64,000 bases of DNA, taken from the NCBI GenBank assembly GCA_947179155.2, contig OX359280.1:16292165-16356164 (forward strand). The letters run 5' to 3'. This stretch comes from Hedera helix. Taxonomy: Eukaryota > Streptophyta > Magnoliopsida > Apiales > Araliaceae. Below are positions 12,068 to 23,697 of this stretch, piece after piece; position 1 is the stretch's first letter; every line of letters begins with the position of its first letter. Position numbers and translations under genes: made by a program. Under the pieces are notes generated by a model. The model saw only the letters and a list, made by a program, of their open reading frames with translations, had not been told where the DNA came from and did not search any database.

Positions 12068-13986
12068 ACCCCCGACCATCGTAAGCGTAGTGGCCATTAG
12101 TCGTCTTTTGTGATCAAATCAGGTTCTTCTGGATCAGCTGTTTGCCTCGCCTCAAGTAACCTGATGCTCGTTATTTGTTATGACAGCTTTGACCGTAAGT
12201 CGTTGGGGTGGCTTTGTGTTGGGGTCCACCTTCCTTTTCGCATGTCGGGTCAAGTGACGATTTTGCCCTTCTGTCAAGGTTAGTACAAAAGTGCAAAATT
12301 TGGGTGTCTACAAAATGATGAAAATAAGATAATCGTGATACGATGTGTAAAGACAAAAATGTAATACTCTTAAATGTATCACTGATTTCAAGAAGCCAAA
12401 TGAGCCAAGTAGTATTTTTGTAAAATACTAGGTAGTGAGGTCTAGATGTGGTCCAAATTTGAGCTCAATTGGATATAAGACGAAGGAGTTAAAAATCGGC
12501 AAAGGTAGTGCAAAAATCAAACATTGTTATTTCTGAACACTTGGCCAGGGCTACATGTTTTGTACTAAACATCTAGCTAGGGCAGAATGTTACTGTTCAT
12601 GGCTGAGGAGATTTCGCGGCCAGCGAAGTCTGATGGTGCCGGGGCGAAGTTTCTGTGCATTTGAAATTTTTTTAAGCTTCCAAAAAGCTATATTTTGATA
12701 TGAAATGATAGAAATGAGTTATGTAAACCCTAGAATTTATAATAATGATCAAATTAAAGGGTGTTAAGGTATAATGATATGATGTTTGGCATAATATAGC
12801 ATGCCTAAAGCTAAGCCAAAGTGTGTTTTAGGTTATGAAAAACGTCAAAAGCAAGCTAGGATGTATTATTAACCTACATAAGGTATAATACGTCATATGT
12901 GAAATGATTAGAGGCGAATGGTTGTGTAATTATGAGATAAGTTTGATGAGTTATATTAAGTTTTATGATTCTGTATTGATGTATAGGTTATGTATTGACA
13001 GATGCGCTCAATGTAGAAAACCGATGCGAGGAAAGATAGAAAGGCGAAGCGAGGCAGTACAGGTTAAGTAAAAATAAAGCATGCCAGGCAAGTTTTCAGA
13101 CTAAAATATACTATTGTTCTAAGTGAACTATGTGGTAGTAAAGAAATTTGAAACATGCCTATGTGCAATTATGTGATTTAATTGTTAAGTGTAATACGTG
13201 ACATTAAGCATAGTATGTTAAGGTAGAGAAAGCATGGCTCATATTATAAACTACGAGCATGAAATGTGTTATCTGAATTACTTGTTGAGCTTTATGCTCA
13301 TTCTTGCTATGAACTAACGTTTCAGGTACATTACAAGAAGACCGGAGGTTTCAATGCAGCTAAGGTAAAGAATGTGAATAGATGGATCCACATAAGGAAA
13401 TTTGATAAATGTAATTTGTCAAACCATGATTATAACAAGAGAGTAAATGGTCTGTAAATCCATAGAATTAAATGTGAATGTATGTATTATTCGGAGGAAT
13501 GATATAAAGGATAAGATAAATGTATTATTGATAGTCAAGTTATACATGTGATAAACTTGTATGTATGGTAAAAAATTATGTAAATAGGTACAAGCGATTA
13601 AGATCATGTTTGATACAAGTGTAGTTAAATAGGGCCATGTATGAATACTTCATGGTGAAATTTTATTTACAGGTTATGAAACTGATGACTATATATTTGT
13701 GTATGAAATGGTAATATACTAGGTCATAATTAAATAATGTTTGACCTAAGTCCTAAAAAAAGGTAAGTGAACGTTACGATCTTGAGACAAGTAAGACATA
13801 TAAGAAAAAAAAATATGAACCACATTACGGTCAAATAAAAGTTTTAAAGGTTAAAGGTTAAGTTTAACGCACGAGATCGTCGTGAATGTGTTTTATGATG
13901 ATATAAAAGGATTTTAAAGTTAATGATTATGACATCTAGAGATAATCGGATAGAATTAAGGAAGGTCGGGATCTCGAGACGTTACA

Positions 13987-14883
13987 GGTTTGAATAAGGG
14001 TTGAGGCCCTGGGTATACAACAAGGATGTAGTTCTTCAAATTAATATTTTTTCAACACTATAGGAGAAGGCCATTATTGCTGAAGGAGGCAATGAAGCGT
14101 TGTCGAAGTTTAACCAAAATCAAAAGAAGAGGAAGAGCCACGAGGGACACAAGGATGGGAGTAGTGGTGGGAGTAATCCTAACAAGAAAAAATGGAATGA
14201 CAGTCAGATGTCAGGCAGCAAATTCGAAGGGGAAGTGAAGAAAGTAAACAAATGTGAAAAATGTGAAAGGCATCATTCATGTGAATGTGTGAAAGGAAAG
14301 GAATTGTGTTTTAACTCTGGTCAACCAGGACACTTTTCTCCCCAATGGCCGAAGGCAAGCAAAGGAGGTTATTTTAATTGTGGCACTCCATATCATCAGA
14401 AAAAGGATTGCTAAAAAAAGAAGAGTGATGCAGGAAGTGCTTACCAAGGGAACAATAGTAAGCTGACTATTAGAGGACTAGTTTAGCAGAACAAGCAGGT
14501 GGCACACACTTTTAACATAATAGTGCAGGACTCGATGGAGTTCAAGGAAGTGGTGTTAGGTATTCTTCCGATCAATGATATAAATGCACACATATTGTTT
14601 GATTCGGGAGCTACTTGTTCATTTGTGTCAGAAGAATTTGCAAAAAGATTAACCTTACCCCATGAAAATTTGGAAGACCCTATGAATGTGAAAGTCGCGA
14701 ATAAAGAGATTATCCATGTAGATCGCATATATAGGAACTGTTGTGCTAAAATAAGAAGGTATAAACTGTGTGTGAACTTGATCCCGATAAGGTTAGGAGA
14801 GTTTCACGTAATCCTCGGAATGTATTAGTTATCTAATCACGGAGCTATGATTAACTGCTAAAAGAAAAGTATACACCTGAAGT
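13987..14883 (+). pseudogene. T0 gag C-terminus and protease, decayed
   Basis: The reading resumes after S1 with GLRPWVYNKV, then a basic linker and three damaged zinc knuckles: CEKCERHHSC, a CFNSGQPGHF knuckle whose second and last cysteines are lost, and YFNCGTPYHQKKDC whose first cysteine is lost. The aspartic protease follows: AHTFNIIVQDS, then the active site LFDSGATCSFVS at about 14598-14633, and GEFHVILGMY near 14800. Stops occur at 13994, 14412 and 14484, and after GMY at 14826. The frame ends at 14883, where E6 is inserted. RT and later domains are not found in the window. Confidence 0.85.
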
Positions 14884-15047
14884 TGTGATGCCGCCAACAT
14901 GTCTACACCTCTTGTAGTAGATTAGGTACTCAAGCTAACTAATTAACTATAAATATTCCATAATACATAACTTCTATTAATCCCAGGTTTACAGTATCTC
15001 ATAACAGATAGTAGTTCTTGTCAGAACAATTACTGTGTTTGGATACC
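14884..15047 (-). mobile_element. E6: outer end of the 3' LTR, separated by E2
   Basis: The plus strand reads TGTGATGCCGCC from 14884, the minus-strand terminus of an LTR. After removal of E2 (15048-43297 plus one ATACC copy) it joins 43303-45523 to give an LTR of about 2.4 kb. The flank GAAGT at 14879-14883 should be one copy of its TSD. The other copy was not found. Confidence 0.65.
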
Positions 15048-16292
15048 TGATGAGTGGGTTTTATACCTGCGAATTAGTACATCTGACTTAATATTTTGTG
15101 AGTTTTTGAGAGTTATTATTTCTTATATTTATGAATTTTATGGTCCCTAATGTCTCGTCGGTGTTTTGTAGGATTTTTGAGCTGAAAGGGCAAAATGGTA
15201 ATTTTCACAAAAGACCACCGCCACAGCGGTGGATTCTACTGCCGCGGCGGTCGACCATGCTGTTTTCTGACGGGATTTTCCTACTTAAGTGAGAAGGTGG
15301 CTTGACCTAAAGTAATCGGATTTTTACACTTGAGAGCTCATTTTCTTCATTTCTTCCAGCCTTCAAAGCTACTTGGATTGGTGTTAAGCTCAAGAACAAG
15401 CAGATTCATCAAGCTTGGATTGCTACATTTTGAAGGGAGTTTTAGTGTTTGAGACTTGTGTACAAGGAGTTTCATTCATTTGATTTATCTTCATGTTGTG
15501 TAGTTTAAGTCTAATGAACAACTTGTTAATGATTGTTAGTCATTTAGCCATGAACTAACTTCATTTCTAGGATCACAATAGATCTCACTACTAGATTTTA
15601 ATGGAATATCTCTCTTTTTGATGTGAATGGATTGCTAATGAATGATTATCATGCTTTGTTCTTCATGTATGGATTATATACTTTGTATGTAATGTGTGGT
15701 TGTTTATGATATTGAAAAATGGATTAAATAACTCGACCTAAAGCATGATAGCACTTGTAGGTTGTTTTATCTTCGGATGAGTGCCTAATTTGTATCTCGG
15801 ATAGGAATATACCGGTGTACCTTGTGTAACCTTATTGAGAAGTGCTTTTATCGCCATCTTGCTAAGTTAGGTCACATAGGAATATAGTGAACTAATTAGT
15901 AGGGTGTGAATCATTTAACTTTCAAAAGAGGTTATTGGTTGCTTATTTTCTCTGGTTATCATTCGAGCGATCTTAGCATTGAAAAGAGGGGTGTGAGGGT
16001 TAAATGAGGTAGTGAGTGAAGTTGTGATCTTAGCTTGTTTTAATCGAATCTTTGTTGCTACGTTTTTATTATTTTAGGTTATTGTGTTAACAAAAACTCA
16101 CCATCTTAATCATAGTTTAAATCGGATTAGATTGCTTTAAGTTTGCTATGCAGATAACGTTAGTATAACTCCTCGTGGGATCGATAACTTACTTACATTA
16201 TATTACTTGTTGACCGCGTATACTTGCGCGTTGCATTCATTCAAACGAATTCGGAATCGCGTGCTTTTTATAGGTGTCGATTCCGCTCAACA
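15048..16292 (+). repeat. E2 5' LTR
   Basis: It begins TGATGAGTGGG and ends CCGCTCAACA. A GC-rich pair, CCACCGCCACAGCGGTGG (15215-15232) and GCCGCGGCGG (15241-15250), lies about 170 bp in. No coding sequence is present. Confidence 0.95.
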
Positions 16293-16298
16293 AGTTTT

Positions 16299-16316
16299 TG
16301 GCGCTGTTGCCGATGA
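16299..16316 (+). other. E2 primer binding site (tRNA-Asp type)
   Basis: TGGCGCTGTTGCCGATGA, six bases after the LTR end, is close to the primer site typical of Athila elements, which pairs with the 3' end of tRNA-Asp. Confidence 0.75.
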
Positions 16317-16444
16317 GTTATTTATCTAATTTCTCTGCATTATTAAGCTTTATCAATATAATCTTCGTTTAAACTGTTACATTTGTCTAATTTATTTTAT
16401 TTGTATTTTTATTATTGTTTTCTTCCAGGTACTCTTGATTGTGC

Positions 16445-18064
16445 ATGCTTCCTTTTCAAGATCCTAATCTCGTACTTTTCGATCTTGAGATTGAAAGAAC
16501 TTTGTGTGTATTGATAAAAGAGAAGAGGGGTCAAGTTATTCACCATCAAGATACAATGGCAGAAGAAGATTATAAAACTTTGCGGGAATATGCTATGCCG
16601 CAAGTTACCGATATTCATACAAGCATCAATAGGCTAGCCATTGTTGCTGCTAACTTTGAGATCAGGCCGGGCACTTTCCAAATGATTCAAAATCATGTGC
16701 AGTTCGGTGGGTTGCCTAATGAGGACCCGAATGATCATCTGGTCAAATTTCTGGAAATCTGTGACACGTTCAGATATCAAGGGGTTTCTGAAGACGCTCT
16801 CAGACTCCGTCTGTTCCCTTTCACGTTGCATGATAAGGCAAAGAGTTGGTTGCATTCTCTACCAGCAGGCTCCATTTGCACCTGGGCTGATCTAGCTCAG
16901 AAATTCTTGGCTAAATTCTTTCCGCCTGCCAGAACAGCAAGAATGCGAAATGACATCACAGCCTTTAGCCAACAGGATGCGGAGCCTCTCTATGAAACGT
17001 GGGAGCGTTTTAAGGATCTTCTCAGAAGATGCCCCCACCATGGTATTCTTAAATGGTTACAAGTCCAGACATTCTATAACGGTTTATCTAATTCTACCAG
17101 ACAAAGTGTGGATGCTGCAGCTGGCGGAGCCTTAATGGGAAAAAGTTATGATGAAGCGCTTAAACTGTTGGAAATCATGGCAGCAAATAACTATCAGTGG
17201 CCTGCTGAAAGGTTCACTCCAAGGAAGGTAGCGGGAATGCATGAAGTGGATGCAGTTACTTCTTTATCTGCACAAGTGGCAGCGCTTGCTCGAAAAATTG
17301 ACAATATGGGAACAAAACCTGTGCAGAGTGTAGCAGTGATATGTGACATATGTGCTGGAGAACATCCTAGTGAGCAATGTGCCATCAAGGCAGAATCAGT
17401 GCAGTATGTCAGTAATTACAATCGGCAGCAAAACACTAATGTGCCGTCACATTATTATCCTGGAGTGAGGAATCATCCTAATTTCTCGTGGAGCAATAAC
17501 AATAATCAAGGATAATCTTCATCTTCGAGACAGCCATATCCTCCAGGATATCAAAATTACAATCCACAGCAGCAACGACCACAGCAGCTACAACCAACTC
17601 AACAACAACAACAACCACCTCCACAACATCAACAAGTTCCTCCTCCTCCTCCTACGGAAAAGAAAGCTAACTTGGAGGAACTTCTGACTAGATACATTTC
17701 ACAGAATGAGACAAGGAGCAACAACCAAGATATTGCTATAAGGAACCTTGCAACCCAAGTGGGGTAACTTGCTAATGCTATGAACAATCGTCCGCAAGGA
17801 ACTTTGCCTAGTGACACTGAGGTCAATCCAAAGAGGGATGGCAAGGAGCAATGCAAAGCAGTCACACTGCGCAGTGGTAGACCCTTAATGAATACCACTG
17901 GAGAAACTACTACTGCCCCACCAAGTCTAACGGAAGAGGAAGTGGTTGTTGAGACAGAAAACACAACAGCTGGAACTCCTGAAATTGTGGAAGAAGTCCA
18001 AGAGCCAAGTTCCATAGTCAACAAAACCCTTCCAAGAGTTCAACCCATGCCATTTCCTCAAAGG
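16445..18064 (+). pseudogene. E2 gag (Athila-type), three in-frame stops
   Basis: Gag forms the virus-like particle and binds the RNA. From the ATG at 16445 (a second possible start is 16556) the frame carries the Athila capsid: NFEIRPGTFQMIQ, GLPNEDPNDHL, FLEICDTF, LRLRLFPFTL, AKSWLHSLP, FLAKFFPP, ETWERFKDLLRRCPHHG and QTFYNGL. The zinc knuckle is CDICAGEHPSEQC at about residue 300. A Gln/Pro-rich linker (17540-17660) and a KAVTLRSGR segment follow. Stops at 17513, 17765 and 18065 interrupt it without loss of frame; the first two fit single changes at Gln codons. A pyrimidine tract ending CTTCCAG at 16428 resembles a splice acceptor upstream of the start, as an inference only. Confidence 0.9.
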
Positions 18065-18067
18065 TAG

Positions 18068-18882
18068 CAAAAGCAGAAACTGGATAAACAGTTTTCAAAA
18101 TTCTTGGAGGTATTGAAAAAACTTCACATCAACATTCCATTTGCTGAAGCTTTGGAGCAAATGCCGAGCTATATGAAATTCATGAAGGATATACTGTTCA
18201 AGAAGAGGAAGCTTGGTGATTATGAGACGGTTGCTCTAACAGAGGAATGTAGTGCAATTCTTCAGAATAAGCTTCCTCCCAAGCTAAAGGATCCGGGAAG
18301 TTTCAATATTCCGTGCTCCATTGGAAGTGAATTCACTGGAAAAGCTTTATGTGATCTTGGAGCAAGCATCAATCTAATGCCCTTGTCTATCTATAGGAAG
18401 TTGGGTTGAATGAAGCAAAGCCTACCAGTGTTACTCTACAACTTGCTGATAGATCTCTGACATACCCGAAAGGAATCGTGGAAGACGTGCTGGTAAAGGT
18501 TGACAAGTTTATCTTTCCAGTTGACTTTATAGTTCTGGACTTTGAGGAGTACAGGGAAGTCCCTATTATATTAGGGCGTCCATTTCTAGCCACGGGGAGA
18601 ACTATTATCGATGTTCAGAAGGGAGAGCTCACTATGAGGGTACAAGATCAAGAAATAAAGTTCAATGTCTTCAAATCTATGAAGTTTCCAAGTGATTCCG
18701 AAGAGTGCTTTAGAGTCGATGTGGTTGACAGGTTTGTCCAGGAAGTTTTCATGAAAACTTGTGTTTCTGATCTGTTGGAGGCGTCGATCATTGGAACCAC
18801 GACTACAGAAGATCCTACTCATACAGAATGCATGAAATATTTGGATTCGTCTCCTCAATTTGCCAAATTTAAACCGCACTAT
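18068..18882 (+). pseudogene. E2 aspartic protease region, one frameshift, cut by E4
   Basis: The frame reads LDKQFSKFLE, HINIPFAEALEQMPSYMKFMKD, ECSAILQNKLPPKLKDPGSF, then the protease core. There LCDLGASINLMP is the Athila variant of the aspartic active site, followed by VDKFIFPVDFIVLDF and IILGRPFLATG. A one-base loss near 18405 shifts the frame between the two halves. The Athila sequence stops at KFKPHY (18882), and E4 begins at the next base. The protease cuts the gag-pol polyprotein. Confidence 0.9.
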
Positions 18883-19323
18883 CAAATCGTGGGAAGGTTG
18901 AATCTTGAAACGGAATGTCAATTTGACCTTCACATTTTGCTCAAGGGCCTAGGTTATTTACTAGGGTTTAGACCCTAGGGTTAGGGTTTAGGTTTTAACT
19001 TTTTTTCCAATTTAGGTTTTTGCCCTAAATTGACTTCTGATTTTTAGTAAGTGTTAAGGTTAACTACTCAAACCAAAACACAAAATCCTACACATAGATA
19101 ATTCATACAACACATTTAAAAGCTTAATTCAAGCTTTACTAATCACATAACATATAGTTTAGGTTAAAGAATTTAACCTCTTAGTTGTATACGATCGTAG
19201 ATTCGAGTCGTATATATTTTTTAAGATAGCTCAAGGTATGCTTGAGCAATCAATCTTAGGTTTTGAATTGACAACCTTGCTTAGATCTTGTTAGATCACT
19301 TTTGAAATATTTGGGATATTACA
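18883..19323 (-). repeat. E4 3' LTR stub (441 bp)
   Basis: It is a direct copy of 24743-25183. On the minus strand it begins TGTAATATCCC at 19323 after a polypurine tract and stops abruptly at 18883. Telo-box motifs (TTAGGGTTTAGG) lie at 18978-18992. Confidence 0.9.
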
Positions 19324-19762
19324 TTCAACCCAACTTACAGGAATTTCGTCCTCGAAATTAACTTTACAATTACTTTAGTCATTTAATATCATATTTATAA
19401 GTGCTATAAATATTTAGGATATTACATTCTCTCCTTCTTATCATAATTTCGTCCTCGAAATTATAATATAATCATCTCCAATTTACTCTTCAATATGAAT
19501 TTTCTAAATTCATCTTTTACTCACATTAAACCTCTAATACTTTGATTAGGTCTGAACAATATTCACTTATCTCTACACATTTCCTTTCATAACTCTAGGT
19601 TTTAAACCTCTTTTCATACTCGACATTCAGTCTCATTCTTCCTTTATCTTGGATTCTTCTCACTTATACAGCGGTTAATCAAGACCTTTACCTTATTCAA
19701 AAACTATGAAAACTATATAACCCATAATTTTTAAATCATCATCCGGACTGGAAAACCATATC

Positions 19763-19880
19763 TTGTGTAGCAATCAATTAAGATTAAGAACACTTCATAC
19801 TTTGTGTAGCAATCAATTAAGATTGAGAACACCATACATTGTGTAACAATCAATTAAGATCGAGAACACACATACGTTGT
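19763..19880. repeat. Three-copy tandem repeat in E4
   Basis: Units start TTGTGTAGCAATCAATTAAG at 19763, 19802 and 19839 (periods 39 and 37). Confidence 0.85.
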
Positions 19881-19973
19881 ACTTTAGGTGATCAGCCTGT
19901 CGTACCATATAAGACGCGGTTTATTGCGTCTATCGAATTCCTACGTCCGTTCTTTTTTTTCATAACCAAAGGT

Positions 19974-20178
19974 GTCTAGCCGAAACAATTGGCATTGACT
20001 CATATTTAAACCATTCAAACTTTTTGAAAAGCAATTTTATGACTGTATACCGCACCTTGCAAAGTGCGTTGATAACTCATCATGTATCATCTTCACGCCA
20101 GGCTAAATGGGGTGTTGATGAATAAATCATTTTTATTCTTCACATTAAATCCGTCTAGCCAAAACAATTAGCATAGAC
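19974..20178 (-). other. Conserved structured block of E4 (shared with E1)
   Basis: Two copies of a 26-bp motif bounded by GTCTA and TAGAC (with central CAATT) lie at 19974-19999 and 20153-20178. Between them is a hairpin, CGCACCTTGCAAAGTGCG (20051-20068). The same motif and hairpin recur in E1 at 32745-32770 and 32860-32879. The block does not code. Confidence 0.7.
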
Positions 20179-21350
20179 ATATGAATAACATAGCTAGTGA
20201 AGAACTAACAAAATTTTCCAGTTCAACTAGTGAACCACTCTTTTCAAAGGCACACAAGTGCGAATATCACCATGAAGATCTAGCATAGTTAGAAGATTTT
20301 TGAAATACCATCAATCCTCTATCTTTTCCATTATTCTCTAACCATAACACAAGTTTTGCAAATATATAGTAATATAGTAAACTGATTGGTTGTATTAAAC
20401 CAAGTACAAACAAATATATTAGTTCCCCTTCTCATCAACACGGAATTGAAATGTCTCAGCGCACATTGGTACTGATCAATATCGCACTGAATAGACAAAT
20501 CGTAGCCGCATCTCACAAGTCGGTTCGACTAACATATCATAGCCCAAGTTCATAACAAGGGTTTGTTCGCTCAGTAACTAACATACAAATATTTTTAAAA
20601 CTATAGTTATGACGTAACAACTACTAACTAGTCAATATACATATGAGAAAAGAATCACCTTTTCAAAATATATACAAAGAAGAGTTGACACAAGATTTTA
20701 ATTTACTTATCAATATAGCAAACTGAGTTATTCCTCCACCCAAGAACTAATGAATCAGTTCCCCGTCTCATCAACACTATCCTCAAATGATTTCATTCAG
20801 TGAGTAACCCGCTTTGAGAACACTGACCATGAATCATCCATACCAACAGTGTAGTTAGATCGGTTCTCTGAAGCATATTAAACTCTTTTCCATACAAGAG
20901 AGTCGTTCTACTCAGTTTTACTAATATGAGTTTTCAATTGAAATCCCTAATCGTTCTATAACTATCTTAGTCACTTTCTTTTCTTAAATCATTCCTTCAT
21001 CATTTACATTCCTTATGAGTTTACTCATCTCTTTTCTTAGGTATAATTACACATAATACCAAACACACCATTTCATTTTTATGAAACAGTTTCACACAAA
21101 AACTAATAAGATTATTTTATCTTATTACTTGCTTTGAGAACTCTTTATGAGTCTATTTAACTTCAGATATTCTCGTAAAGAGTTTATCTTTATTCATTAT
21201 ATTTCTTTCACATAATAATTTTTATGTATTAAGATTTAATAAGATTTATGCATATCTTTTAATTATTTACAGACCCTTCACAAGTCCATTTCTTCTTAAT
21301 CCATCAGATTATACTCTAAGGTACTTGTTACCTCGAAACTATAATCCACT

Positions 21351-21362
21351 GCTCTGATACCA
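21351..21362 (-). other. E4 primer binding site (tRNA-iMet type)
   Basis: The minus strand reads TGGTATCAGAGC two bases after the LTR end GGCGTTACA. It matches the 3' end of initiator tRNA-Met. Confidence 0.92.
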
Positions 21363-23510
21363 ACTGTAACGCCCCCAAAAATCCCCCGCGCTTTCGATGC
21401 GGCGGACCTTGTGCGTTAATTTCATACATCTATCGACTTAACCAATGATCCCATAATCATATTGGTTAAATTAGTCTTATTTTAGACTATACATTAAAAT
21501 TTTCTCTTAACTTTGTCCCTGGATCTTAACTTGATCTCAGTCTCATAAGTATACAAGTATCAACTTGTATTTCATCCGTATAAATGGATAAAACCATATA
21601 TATCAGTTTAATTTTAACCTTAGGATTTAAATATTCTATATACGTCCACTTGTAACGGTCTCATTCGTACTACAAGTATCAATATACAAAGATATCTCTT
21701 CATATCAATAATCCTACTTATATGGTATTCAGAATAGTAATAACGAGTTATACCTGGGTCCGAGGAACCTTAACGATGGATTTGACCAGTTAACATCGCT
21801 TAGTTCTGTCTCAGATGTACAGCACTCACAAGTTATTTACCGATCCTCATCCAGATAAATAGATCATTATCAATACTATGTTAAATTTTAACAATTCTAG
21901 GTTATATCAAAATAAAGACATAACAACATTCTGATGATAATTATTTATATCATTCATTCAATATTCGGTTACATGTTTGTTTGTTCGTATTACAACAGTC
22001 ATTATGACATATACAAATATAATCAATTTACATGAAAACCTAATCTATGCTGCATCTTTAACTTCATGATCTTCTTAACGTTCATCTTTAATCTGCAAAT
22101 AAGGTTTTATTCGCAAGAATGAGCACGACGGCTCAGCAAGTCTAACATACAGCACATACGCAGTTTATGCTTTCATATAAACTTTAACATGCATTGACTG
22201 AACATAATTCTCCATTTAATATCACATATAACTCACGTTCCAACAGTTTATATCACATTGACACACAAAGTGTATAAATCATGTTCATAACTCGTAAACA
22301 TATCACATAACAGTTAGAAGGCTTTTAAACATCAGTTAAAGACTTCACATATCATCTATTACATAATAACATGACATTCACATCTCATTTATCATTTTAA
22401 CAATACTACACCAGTAGCACATAACAAGAGTTAGAAGACTTGCCTTGAAACCGTTTTAGGGTTTTCCCGGGAAATCGTTAAACGCCTACAAAAAGGGTTA
22501 CGCGACCCCGAATGTTAGTTTATCAAAATTTTCTTTTGAATAAGTCTTAGAATAACTTAATTAGACTATTTCCATAGGTGGAATCATTTCGTTAAGTGGC
22601 GAACTCAAAAACTCATTTTTAAGACCTAAAATCCGAATGCCCCTTAAAAATTCAGCTTTGACCTCTTTTACTGCGACAGCCATAACTTTGTCGTACGAAA
22701 ACATTTTGAAGTGATTCTTGAGTCTAAATTGCTTATAATTTCATGATCTACAACTTTTATTTAGGTTACTAAGGCATATTCAGAGTTTAAATTTTCCGAA
22801 ATTTGCAAAAATATTCTGCGACTATATTAGACCTAACTTTCTTTGATCCGATTGGTAAAACATGATACCTCAAGCATTAATTTGCTAAGATAACATGTTC
22901 TAACACTCCGTATCACTTCATAACATAAAAATAACAAAATCATAAACCTACTTATATAAGATTTCATGACTTTTGCTCAAGAACACACGAAGAACGAAAA
23001 ATCGTACATGGTAACAACTTATGTTCTTGAGCTTTTGGATTTCATACTTGAAATAATTTGAGCATTATAACTGCTTACATATGTGATTATAACACTTTAT
23101 AATTGACAAAAATTGGTCATTATAACGACTTGTCTACTTAATTATAACAATTTATAATAATACTCCAGAACGTACGAAGAACACGGAGAACGGATAAACC
23201 GTACATGGATACGACGTATGTTCTTGAACTTTAAACTATGAAATAAAATTTAACATAACAACGACTTGCTCAAGTCATAAGGAACACGCAGAACGAAAAA
23301 TCGTACATGGCTACGACTTATGTTCTTGAGCCTCATCGATAAAAATAAACATTACAATAACTAAGAATCGTACCTTTTGTTATTGCAAGCTTTAACTATT
23401 TCTTTGCAATTTCCAATACATGAATTATAACTAGGAGTAATAGATATAGAGAGTAATTTTGCTCTTGCAAAAGCTTTGGAAAAAGATGAAGAAATGAATG
23501 AGTTTAGCTT

Positions 23511-23523
23511 CCTATTTATAGGA
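23511..23523 (-). promoter_or_regulatory. TATA box of the E4 LTR
   Basis: The minus strand reads CCTATAAATAGG, with a pyrimidine-rich leader downstream and the GTGCCAGC array about 100 bp upstream. Confidence 0.65.
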
Positions 23524-23625
23524 AAATCAAAGGTCGGGGTAATTTGGTCATTAGTTAAAAAGACCAAGGGCATTTTAGTCTTTTCGCACATTATTTAATT
23601 AATAAAACTAAAATAATATCTAGAG

Positions 23626-23697
23626 TGTGCCAGGCGTGTGCCAGCGTGTGCCAGCATGTGCCAGCGTGTGCCAGGCATGCGCTAGCATGTGCCAGCC
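23626..23697. repeat. 10-11-bp tandem repeat GTGTGCCAGC (about 7 copies)
   Basis: Units of GTGTGCCAGC and variants (GTGCCAGGCAT, GCGCTAGCAT) form a GC-rich island in AT-rich DNA, upstream of the E4 TATA box. Confidence 0.85.

Larger units (their letters stand above)
10169..12312 (-). mobile_element. S2: solo LTR of the E3 (Tat) family nested in S1 (TSD AAATG)
   Basis: The plus strand reads TGTCGACACC at 10169 and GGGTGTCTACA at 12312, flanked by perfect AAATG repeats (10164-10168 and 12313-12317). It is a reverse-oriented relative of the E3 3' LTR (57115-61648). They share the ATGTACCAACTCATC region, the GTTAGGCACCCC region and the GGTTACCGCGATC region. Length is 2,144 bp. Reading frames seen on both strands at 11568-11963 overlap a GC-rich patch and are not supported as genes. 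Confidence 0.88.
9721..13986 (+). mobile_element. S1: solo LTR inserted in T0 gag (TSD GGTTC/GGTTT)
   Basis: It starts TGTGACATCTCG at 9721 and ends GACGTTACA at 13986. The flanks GGTTC (9716-9720) and GGTTT (13987-13991) are a 5-bp TSD with one mismatch, and the gag reading joins across it. No internal domain is present, so this is a solo LTR left by LTR-LTR recombination. Removing nested S2 leaves about 2.1 kb. It carries the TGAGC/GCTCA hairpin (13282-13307) and a GC-rich patch at 12540-12660. The remaining 13310-13980 part holds no gene. Confidence 0.85.
19324..21364 (-). mobile_element. E4 internal non-coding region
   Basis: No gag or pol motif was found on either strand. Minus strand in order from the LTR: primer site 21351-21362; a stretch without clear features; the conserved block shared with E1 (19974-20178); a three-copy 37-39-bp tandem repeat (19763-19880); and two successive copies of an AATTTCGAGGACGAAATT / polypurine / TGTAATATCC junction (19426-19465 and 19323-19362). 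AATTTCGAGGACGAAATT is the usual sequence at the 3' end of chromovirus pol, so this end derives from a coding ancestor. Confidence 0.8.

Noticed and set aside
13266..13457. 63-codon frame after the S1 hairpin
   Set aside because: It lies in the LTR leader; similar LTRs do not keep it open.
21351..21362. tRNA gene fragments at primer sites (also 31313-31324 and 16299-16316)
   Set aside because: Only 12-18 bases match tRNA 3' ends, directly after LTR ends; there is no cloverleaf or promoter box.
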